Below are positions 1 through 6,869 of a stretch of 6,869 bases of DNA, in pieces (position 1 is the stretch's first letter; each line of letters begins with the position of its first letter). The translations under genes and the position numbers were made by a program. Below the pieces are notes generated by a model. It worked only from the letters and a program-made list of their open reading frames with translations, made no database searches and was not told the DNA's origin. Where the stretch lies: the NCBI GenBank assembly GCA_045132035.1, contig JBGURM010000085.1:1-6869 (forward strand), in the 5' to 3' direction. Origin of the DNA: UBA2450 sp045132035. GTDB taxonomy: Bacteria; Bacillota_I; Bacilli_A; RFN20; CAG-826.

Positions 1-1018
1 ATCCTAAATGATAAAGTGACTTATTAGTGAAGACATTGTCTGACAAGATGAATGAGTGAGTGTGCATATCACTTGATGAATAGGAAATTAAAGAAGAAAC
101 AAGCATACTCTTAGATTCATCCATCATCATTTCTTTCATCGAGTTCAAGAATTCTTCATCACTAACAACTTTAATATCAAATCCTAATTCATTAAGGACA
201 TAAATGATATCTCCCATTTCCACCATATGAGAGTTCGCTGAATGGAAAATAGTGAACTTCTTAGGGGTTTTTGAGAGTAATATGATAGTTTTTGCAACTT
301 CATCAATTGGTGAGAAGTCGACTTCAATATCCATAGAATTGACAGGGAATTTATGAAGTGTGGCGTATCCTTTTAAATCACGCATAAAGCCATTAGTAAT
401 AGAGTTTGCTTGGAATTCACCATCACTATTTCTTCCCATCAAGTTACCAACTCTAACCACTTTAGCGTCGACACCTTGTTCAGCAGCTTCAAGAATTGCC
501 TTTTCAGCGTTAAATTTCGAGTGAACGTATTTATTAGAAACATCTTGTCCGAAATCTAACATATTTTCTTTCATCCTGAAGGATTCATCAAATTTATTAT
601 CAATGTTTTCTCCAGCAACAGATAAAGTAGATATTTGAACAATACGGCAATTTCTATCTTTAGCGATTTCAATGAGGTTTTTAACACCACCAACGTTGAC
701 TCTTTCAATAATGTCATCGTTAGCGAAATGTTTAACAATCGCTGCAGAGTTAATAATTGTGTCAAATTTGTAATCTTTTAATTTTTCTTTAAGTGATTCA
801 TCAGTAACATCACCATCAACCACTTTTACATATTGCTCAACTTCTTCAGTTAGTGGAGAATCAAAATAATAGGCTAATAGACCAAGTAGTCGATCTTTTG
901 CGTCTAATTTGCCGCCTCTAACTAAAGCAACTACATTAATCTTTTGATTCATTAATTCTCTTAAAATATGAATTCCTAAGAATCCAGTTCCACCAGTAAG
1001 AAGGACGTTATTTAATTG
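1..1018 (-). other. Terminal thioester reductase domain R (C-terminal tip missing)
   Basis: This extended short-chain dehydrogenase/reductase domain, of the kind that ends Lys2, carboxylic acid reductases and reductive NRPSs, uses NAD(P)H to cleave the peptidyl thioester on T2 and give an aldehyde, or after a second reduction an alcohol. The nucleotide-binding loop TGGTGFLG is at 1958-1965 (bases 974-997). It is followed by LVRGG (1982-1986), whose Arg is where related enzymes contact the NADP phosphate, and by a GDVTD segment. The catalytic triad reads Thr2081 (in STLSVAG), Tyr2114 and Lys2118 (YVHSK, bases 515-529). A conserved late block MDIEVDFSPIDEVA follows (bases 235-276). The visible part is about 339 residues and ends in a sequence resembling the usual tail (SLYHLG), so the stop codon is probably just past the left edge. 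Confidence 0.94.
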
Positions 1019-4000
1019 ATGCTCTTCGCAAATATCGTTAACTTCAGCGACAACATTGTGACTTAAAGCAACACTACTAGCAACTTCTTCGTGATTATCT
1101 TCCACTACAGTAGATGAATCGTTATTAATTTCACTGATATGCTTTTCTAAAGCAATAACAGTTGGATAATCGAAGACATCGCCATATGCGATTGGAAGAT
1201 TAGCGTTAAGAGCGAGCATTGCAACTTTAGAAACGCTTAAGCTTGTTCCACCCATTTCAAAGAAATCATCATCGACACCAACTTTATCAGTGCCAAGTGC
1301 TTTCTTAAAGATTTCTAATAATTGTTTTTCTAAATCGTTAGATGCTTCTTTGATTTCTTTATTACTTTCCTTAATCTCTGGTTCAGGAAGAGCTTTCTTA
1401 TCAACTTTTCCATTTGGAGTTAGTGGAATTCTTTCAAGTTGCATCATCACTTTAGGAATCATATATGGAGTAAGCGATTTAGCCATATGAGCAGTTAAAT
1501 CATCTTTATTAATTTCTTTAGAAGCAACAAAGTACGCTGCTAAATAATCTCCATCTGTAGGATTTGTCTTCACTAAGATGACACTTCTAGAAACGTCTGG
1601 ATAAGAGTTTAATGCCTTCTCGATTTCATCGAGTTCCACTCTTAACCCTCTTAATTTAACTTGGTTATCAAGTCGACCAAAGAATTCGACATTACCGTCA
1701 CTATTAATTCTAGCTAAATCACCTGTACGGTACGCTCTATCATTAAAGACAGTAATGAATGCTTCTTTTGTTTTTTCTGGTAAGCCATAATATCCTAAAC
1801 CAACAGAATCACCAGCAATTGTTAAATCACCAATTGCGTTAGTTGGTAAGACATGACCAGATTTATCTAAGATATAAACTTTAGTGTTACCAACTGGCTT
1901 ACCAATTGTCATATATTCATCAGTAACAGTTGAATATGTACATGTAATTGTGGTTTCAGTTGGCCCATAACCGTTATTGATTGTGGCGTTAATGCCTAAA
2001 GATCTTAATCTATTACATAATTCGATTGGAACATTTTCAGCGCCCATATCAAGAACTTTAAAGTTCTTTAAGGCATCAACAAACTCTTTGATATCAACAA
2101 AGTTAGAAACAAATGAAGGAGTCATGAACATGATATTCACTTTGTTCTTTGTTAATGTTTTCGCTAATAATAATGGATTTTCAATTTCTTCTTCACTAGC
2201 GATAACTGCGGTGTAACCATGAGTTAATACAACAAATTCTTCTTGTAAAGAAGCATCAAATGAGAACGATGCGAAAGAACAGCTCACGCATTCATCTCCA
2301 ATATCACGATATTCTTTAGTAGCTAAGTTAACACCATCACTAACATAGTTAATTAAGTTATGATGAGCAATCATGACACCTTTTGGTTTTCCTGTAGATC
2401 CAGAAGTATAAATCATATATGCAAGTGAATCTAAAGGAATGTCTATATCTGGATTCTTATCTTCTTTTGATAAAAGAATATCTTCAATTGCAAATGGTTT
2501 AATACCTGTCTTTTTAATTAAATCTTTCTTGCTATCAATAATTTCTTTAGTGGAAATAAGGAATTTACTATTAGAGTTCTCAATAATATATTCGACACGA
2601 TCATCTGGATATTTTGGATCAATTGGTACAAAGGCTCCACCAGATTTAACAATACCTTGTCTAACGACATATGCTTCCGCAATACGAGGCATAAACATGA
2701 CAACTGTTTGACCGATTTCAACGCCACTATTGATTAAACAGTGAGCGACTTTATTGGCGGATTTATTTAGTTCATCATAAGTGAATGTTCTATTACAACC
2801 AATAACTGCTGGTTTATCTTTATGCTTTGCAGCTTGTCTTTCAAGTAATTTATTAACTGTTACTTCTTCTAAATCAACATGAGTAGAGTTAATCTCGTCA
2901 TATTTTTCTTTATCAACTTTAGGAAGTAAATCAATCTCTCCAATAGTCTTTTTATTTAATACTTCGTTTAAAACAAGTTCAAATAAGCGATTGAATGATT
3001 CAATTGTGAACTTATTATAAACTGCTTCATCCCATTCAAAGTGAGCGCGATATTTGCCTTTTTCTAAGAAAATATCTAAACCGAAATCACTCTTAGGAGT
3101 GTCACTTTCTAATAAGACAGTTGAGACTTTATATCCACCGATATTGTCAAAGATAAAGTCGTCTCCTTGATAAGCGAAGATGATATCAGCAGAAATATCA
3201 TAATCGTTAGCGACATCACTAAATGAATATAAGTCGTTTTCTTCTAATCCACTTAAGAGCTCTTTCATCTCGCTAATCTTTGTTAAAACATTGTCTTTAT
3301 CTTCATACTTAATAAAAACAGGTAAAGTCTTAACTAGCATAGAAACAGTGTTCATCATCTTTGATGATTTTCTACCGTTATAAATAGTTGTGTATAAAGA
3401 TTCGCTCTTATAGAGGAATTTAGAAAGAGTGAAGGCAAAGACAAAGTTAAATAACGCGTTATTTGTTAATTTGTTGTCTTCAACATATTTCTTAATTTGT
3501 TCATTATTAACATTTAAAACTAAGTCTATAGACGCTAATTTGGAAACTTTAGAAACTTTTAAGTCTTTCTTTAAAACATATTCTCCATCTACATCTTTTA
3601 AGACACCTTGATAGAATGATTTAGCCTTTTCTAGTTTATCGGTTGCTAAATCTTTTCTTTCTTTTAAGGCAACTTCAAAACCAGTATATGTCTCAGCTTG
3701 TAACTCTTCTCCTGAATAGGCTTTATTTAAATCATTTAAGATGATTGATTCAGAAGTACCATCACAAACGATATGATGGAAGTCTAAGAATAAGTAGTTT
3801 TCTTTGCCTTGATAAATCTCAATACGATATAAGAAACCGCCTAAAATTGAGAAAGGTCTTACTAATTCATCAATCTTAATCTCTTCATTTTTAATCGTTA
3901 CCACTGAAGGAGTTTCTTTTCTTGAAGCAACAATTTCTCCATCCGCATTCATTGATAAAACAGTCTTCAAATATGGATGAGCGTCCACCACTTTAGTTAA

Positions 4001-6869
4001 AGCTGCTTTTAATTTTTCAAGATCAATATTCTTGTCTAACTTAAACAAGAAAGGAATGTTGTAATTTGTGGTATTAGCCTTAGAAACACATTCAACAAAG
4101 ATACCTTCTTGAGTTTTGCTAAGTGGATATTCTTCTAAAACTTCTAAAACTTCATCTTCAGTCTTGTTTGACAAGAACTTCGCTAAAGCTTCAATAGTTG
4201 GATTATCTTTTAAATCACCATTCTCTACGGTCTTACCATATTTCTTAGATAAGAGAATAATTAATCTGATTGAGGAAATGGATGTTAAGCCAGCTTCAAA
4301 GATGTTATTTGTAACACCAAATTGGTCATGTCCAATAACTTCTTTGATTAAGTCAAAGATAATCTTTTCATCATCATTTCTAGGAGCGATGACTTCTTCT
4401 TGTTGAATCTCTGGCATTGGTAAGGCTCTCTTATTAACTTTTTGATTTTGATTAAGAGGAATCTTATCTAGTTGCATTGTGTAAGCAGGAACCATATATG
4501 GAGGCTTCTTGCTTCTAATAAATTCATTTAATTCTTCAACATTAATCTTTTCATCACTAACGACGTACGCAACGATAAATTTAACTCCACTTGGATCAGT
4601 GAAATCTTTTACAGTTGCGTCTTTAATTTTGCTATATTCACGAATAACTTTTTCAACTTCTGATAATTCAATTCTAAAACCTCTGATTTTTACTTGTCCG
4701 TCTTTACGTCCAATAAAATCAACTTTTCCATCAGGTAATAATCTAACAATATCACCTGTCTTATATAATCTTTGGAATTTTTCATCCTTAGTAAACCAGT
4801 TAGTTAAAAAAGCTTCGTTATTTTCTTTTTCACGATTTAAGTAACCTCTTGCTACTTGTGGACCAGAAATGTAAAGTTCACCATTAACTAAAGTTGGTAA
4901 TCTCTTCTTGTTTTTGTCTAAGACATAAATCTTATAATCGCTAAGTGATTCACCAATTGGGATTCTTGAATAAACTTTATCCACTAATTGTCTCGTACAG
5001 AAAACTGTACCTTCAGTAGGACCATAGAAGTTATAGAATTTAAATCCTTTAGGTGGATCAATTGGAACAAGTTTCTCTCCTCCAACACCAAAGACTTTGA
5101 GTGTTTTTGGATGAATTTCGCCTGCGAATTGTCTTCCAACTTGAGTGGTAATAAAGCTATGTGTAATGCCTTTTTCATCAAAATATTCACCTAATTCAAT
5201 AAGATTAAGTCTCATTTCATCTGGAATAACATAAACACATCCACCGCTTGTAAGAGTTGGATATAAGTCCATCATATCAGCGTCAAAGCCATAAGAGGCA
5301 TAAGCACTAACTCTACTATTAGAGTCTAAATTGAATTCGTTTCTATAATATCTAGTAAAGGCAAAGATATTACCATGCTCTAACATGACACCTTTTGGTA
5401 AACCGGTAGAACCAGATGTATAAAGCATAATGAACATATCTTTTGGTTCTGGTCTAGTTTTAATTGGAGTGTAATCCTTAAAGGAGAATAATTTACTAAC
5501 AGGAATCTCTTTTCCATGGTAATCATCAATTAATCCTTCAAGGTCGTCATCTCTAATTAAAATGATTGCTCCACTATCCTTAACCATGAAAGAAAGCCTC
5601 TCTTTTGGATAAGAAGGGTCTAATGGTTGATAGGCAGCGCCTGATTTAATAACTGCTAGGGAAGCAAGTACAATGTATTCTGATTTATTAATTAAAATAG
5701 AAACGACTTTCTCTTTTTTAGCTCCTAATCTAATTAATTCATTGGCGATTCTTGTAGTGATTTCATCGACTTGTTTATATGTGTATTCTTTGTCTTTAAA
5801 GACCACTGCTAAATTGTTTGGATATTTTTTAGCAGTATCTAGGAAATCATCTAAGATTGTTCGATTGTCTTCTAAATATGGAGCGTCGATTTTATTAAAT
5901 GATTCAAGAAGTTCTTCTTCTTTTTTACTAACAAGATTGATGTCATCTAAAGATTTCTTGCTTAAGAATTCATTTAAGATGATTTCATATAAATCAATAA
6001 ATTGATTCATTGATTCTTCATTATATAAATCTGAGCGATATTCAACCCAAATGATATATTCATCATTAAATCTATGTAACTCGATAGCGATTTTTTCTTT
6101 TCCGTCTTTTCTAAGCAAAGGAGTAACTTCAACTTCTTTATTATGAAATGTTCCTTTATAGAAATAATCGCCTTGATACGCGAATAAGATACTAGCGGAT
6201 AAACCAAAATCTTTACTTAACATCGAGAAAGGATAATCAAGATGCTTAACGCTTTCGATATTCTCTTCATTAACTTTTGTTAATAAATCTTTCACTGTGT
6301 CATTTTCAAAATGAACAAAGAAAGGATATGTTTTAACATAACTACCAAAGCTTCTTCTAACGCCTTCACTTCTAGCGTTATTAACAGTGAGGAATAAAGC
6401 ATTCTCATCCATGTTAAATTTCGCTAATAAATAGCTAAACGCTCCTAAGAAGAAGGAGGAGGTTTTAATATTTAACGGCTTAGTAATTGATTTAACTTGT
6501 TTATCACTAATTGAAATCTTTCTTCTAATGTTTTGATATGCAACTTTTTCTTCAATTTTGTCTTCAACTATTGTTGAGTCTGTTTCAACATCACCCACCA
6601 ATTTTTCAAAATAATCTTTTGAGGCTTGGTATTTTTTCTCTTTAATCCATTCACTTTCACTTAATGAATAATCGTTAGCGGTTTCTTTTTCTTCTATAAG
6701 TTCCTTGCCTTCTAATGCTAAAAGGAAGTCATCAATGAATAGTTTTAATGAAGTTCCGTCCATTAAGATATGATGAAAATCAAAATAGAAAATATAACTA
6801 TCTTTTACTTTGAAAAGTTTAAAGCGATATAAATGATGATCTAAAAGTTCGTACGGCAAAGATTCGATG
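1..6869 (-). CDS. Dimodular non-ribosomal peptide synthetase with terminal reductase, C-A-T-C-A-T-R (partial at both ends)
   Basis: This cytosolic megaenzyme assembles a short peptide on carrier-protein thioesters and releases it reductively. The frame running from base 6868 to base 2 is open for 2,289 codons, with no start or stop of its own in the window. Domain order is C1 (residues 1-310, N-terminus cut off), A1 (335-818), T1 (831-900), C2 (912-1310), A2 (1336-1830), T2 (1845-1912) and R (1951 to the edge). Typical domain lengths suggest about 100 or more residues are missing at the N-terminus and only a few to a few tens at the C-terminus, so the full protein should be at least about 2,400 residues. 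No epimerase, methyltransferase, cyclisation or thioesterase domain is present. The frame holds all the expected signatures with no frameshift or internal stop, so the gene looks functional. All four Trp codons are TGG. Upstream NRPS modules or partner genes (phosphopantetheinyl transferase, MbtH, exporter) would lie outside the window. The NRPS identity is certain; the product is not. Confidence 0.97.
1133..1336 (-). other. Peptidyl carrier protein T2
   Basis: This second carrier domain holds the finished chain as a thioester and presents it to the reductase. The attachment motif is canonical, DDFFEMGGTSLSVSK (residues 1867-1881), and Ser1876 (bases 1241-1243) is the phosphopantetheine site. 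A linker of about 38 residues rich in Ser, Val, Asn and Glu (1913-1950, bases 1019-1132) joins it to the R domain. No thioesterase follows. Confidence 0.95.
1379..2863 (-). other. Adenylation domain A2 (second amino acid)
   Basis: This domain activates the second and last visible amino acid. Core motifs are closer to consensus than in A1: FVPIDPKYP (1413-1421), P-loop YTSGSTGKPKG (1487-1497, bases 2378-2410), A5 YGPTETT (1634-1640), A7 YRTGD (1713-1717), A8 GRLDNQVKLRG (1731-1741), and A10 NGKVDK (1819-1824) with catalytic Lys1821. The specificity residues aligned by eye to the gramicidin synthetase Phe domain are D1538, A1539, Q1542, F1581, D1607, G1609, G1633, I1641, T1642, K1821. The pocket is partly polar, with an acidic residue at the position equivalent to 299, which could favour a polar or basic side chain. 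I do not recognise the full code and do not assign a substrate. If the line ends in aldehyde release, this residue becomes the C-terminal amino aldehyde. Confidence 0.95.
2051..2068. repeat. Perfect 18-bp palindrome inside the A2 coding region
   Basis: The sequence AAGAACTTTAAAGTTCTT equals its own reverse complement. It encodes part of the helix and strand just before the residue-299 pocket position of A2 (KNFKVL). A palindrome of this length is mildly unexpected in 6.9 kb of AT-rich DNA, but it sits in conserved protein-coding sequence. I see no associated promoter, partner repeat or gene boundary, so it is most likely coincidental. Confidence 0.35.
2939..4135 (-). other. Condensation domain C2
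   Basis: This domain forms the peptide bond between the chain on T1 and the amino acid on T2. It is complete at about 400 residues. It opens with the C1-type motif YPLSKTQEGIF (914-924), followed by a HPYLKT segment corresponding to the RHExLRT motif (bases 3968-3985). The catalytic signature HHIVCDG is at residues 1031-1037 (bases 3758-3778), with His1032 as the predicted key residue, and a C5-like segment SMLVKTLPVF spans 1176-1185. No epimerase domain precedes it, so an L-configured donor residue is expected, though the opening motif alone does not prove the subtype. It shares several short blocks with C1 at a spacing of about 1,000 residues, which points to module duplication. Confidence 0.95.
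4169..4378 (-). other. Peptidyl carrier protein T1
   Basis: This carrier (thiolation) domain holds the first aminoacyl group on a phosphopantetheine arm and offers it to C1 as acceptor and then to C2 as donor. The motif around the attachment site reads NNIFEAGLTSISS (residues 854-866). Ser863 (bases 4280-4282) occupies the conserved phosphopantetheine position. The usual Gly-Gly-His/Thr/Asp-Ser is here Gly-Leu-Thr-Ser, a mild variant. The surrounding roughly 70-residue helical bundle has the normal length and sits directly between A1 and C2. It depends on a phosphopantetheinyl transferase that must be encoded elsewhere. Confidence 0.93.
4415..5866 (-). other. Adenylation domain A1 (first amino acid)
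   Basis: This domain activates an amino acid with ATP and loads it on T1. Visible core motifs are: A2-like YQPLDPSYP (413-421), A3 P-loop YTSGSTGLPKG (483-493, bases 5390-5422), A5 YGPTEGT (615-621), A7 YKTGD (702-706), A8 GRKDGQVKIRG (720-730), and A10 NQKVNK (808-813) with catalytic Lys810. Length is normal for the family. Aligning by eye to the phenylalanine-activating domain of gramicidin synthetase, the specificity residues (235, 236, 239, 278, 299, 301, 322, 330, 331, 517) read D529, A530, M533, F572, G594, G596, F614, V622, F623, K810. Asp529 indicates an alpha-amino acid. The rest of the pocket is hydrophobic, which suggests a nonpolar substrate, but I do not recognise this ten-residue code. 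A10 is degenerate (the consensus is NGKVDR), though the essential Lys is kept. Confidence 0.95.
5939..6869 (-). other. Condensation domain C1 (N-terminus missing)
   Basis: This condensation domain forms an amide between a donor acyl group and the amino acid loaded on T1. The window begins inside it, roughly 100 residues into a domain that is normally about 430-450 long. The catalytic signature HHILMDG is at residues 32-38 (bases 6755-6775); the second His (33) is the residue usually held to act in catalysis. Residues 175-182 (GSYVKTYP) correspond to the later conserved C-domain motif. A segment ending FAYQGD (residues 229-234) has a close counterpart in C2 (1231-1236), so the two C domains are clearly related. 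Because it stands before the first visible A domain, it is either a starter C domain that attaches a fatty or other acyl group to residue 1, or an elongation domain taking a chain from an upstream module or subunit. The diagnostic N-terminal part is absent, so I cannot choose between these. Confidence 0.92.

Noticed and set aside
1019..1132. Possible extra small domain between T2 and R
   Set aside because: The stretch is only about 38 residues, low in complexity and acidic, with no recognisable motif; it is best read as a flexible linker.
4995..5010. Hairpin-like inverted repeat GTACAG-AAAA-CTGTAC
   Set aside because: It lies within the A1 codons just after YGPTEGT, has a 6-bp stem, no U-tract in the coding direction and no gene end nearby, so it is not a credible terminator.
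4984..5194. Overlapping open frames on both strands around the A5 motif of A1
   Set aside because: Both are out of frame with the NRPS reading frame, which here encodes the intact YGPTEGT core; they are shadows.
1290..6005. Short open frames on the plus strand (for example 4509-4844, 4116-4406, 5673-6005, 2439-2711, 1977-2216)
   Set aside because: They lie antisense to conserved NRPS motifs, have no recognisable domains or ribosome binding sites, and are Ser/Leu-rich, as expected from reading an AT-rich gene backwards.
1..6869. Possible alternative genetic code (TGA as Trp), suspected from the AT-rich, Mollicutes-like composition
   Set aside because: No in-frame TGA was found in 2,289 codons and all four Trp codons are TGG.
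1..6869. Origin from a rumen methanogen such as Methanobrevibacter, which also carries C-A-T-C-A-T-R type NRPSs
   Set aside because: Ile ATA is rare here (about six occurrences seen), whereas such archaea use ATA heavily, and CGT/CGC Arg codons occur. Not strictly excluded without flanking genes.

Overview
The whole window lies inside one very large protein-coding gene on the minus strand: a multimodular non-ribosomal peptide synthetase (NRPS). I translated the minus strand codon by codon from base 6868 down to base 2. It is a single uninterrupted frame of 2,289 codons with no stop, no frameshift and no intergenic gap. Neither the start codon (beyond the right edge) nor the stop codon (beyond the left edge) is in view. 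Residue numbers below count from 1 at bases 6866-6868; residue n begins at base 6868-3(n-1).

In order of translation (right to left on the given strand) the domains are: condensation C1 (5' part missing), adenylation A1, carrier protein T1, condensation C2, adenylation A2, carrier protein T2, and a terminal NAD(P)H-dependent thioester reductase R (last few residues missing). Equivalent motifs of the two modules lie about 1,000 residues (3.0 kb) apart. All catalytic signatures that fall in the window look intact: HHxxxDG in both C domains, the ATP-binding and AMP-contacting motifs and the A10 lysine in both A domains, the phosphopantetheine serine in both carriers, and the TGGTGFLG nucleotide-binding loop plus a Thr-Tyr-Lys triad in R. 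The line should therefore activate two amino acids, join them, and release the chain reductively as an aldehyde (or alcohol) rather than by a thioesterase. A free-amine dipeptide aldehyde could cyclise to an imine or pyrazinone. An N-acylated one, which C1 at the front hints at, would stay a linear peptide aldehyde, a class known for protease inhibition. The chemical outcome is inference.

Organism: the DNA is AT-rich (roughly two thirds A+T by eye). All four Trp codons are TGG and no in-frame TGA occurs, so the standard bacterial code suffices and a Mycoplasma-type code is not supported. ATA is rare among Ile codons, and Arg is mostly AGA with some CGT/CGC. This fits a low-GC Firmicutes/Bacilli- or Clostridia-like bacterium, possibly host-associated, better than a methanogenic archaeon, but taxonomy is a guess. 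No RNA genes, CRISPR, mobile elements, promoters or terminators are visible. The short open frames on both strands are shadows of the NRPS frame.
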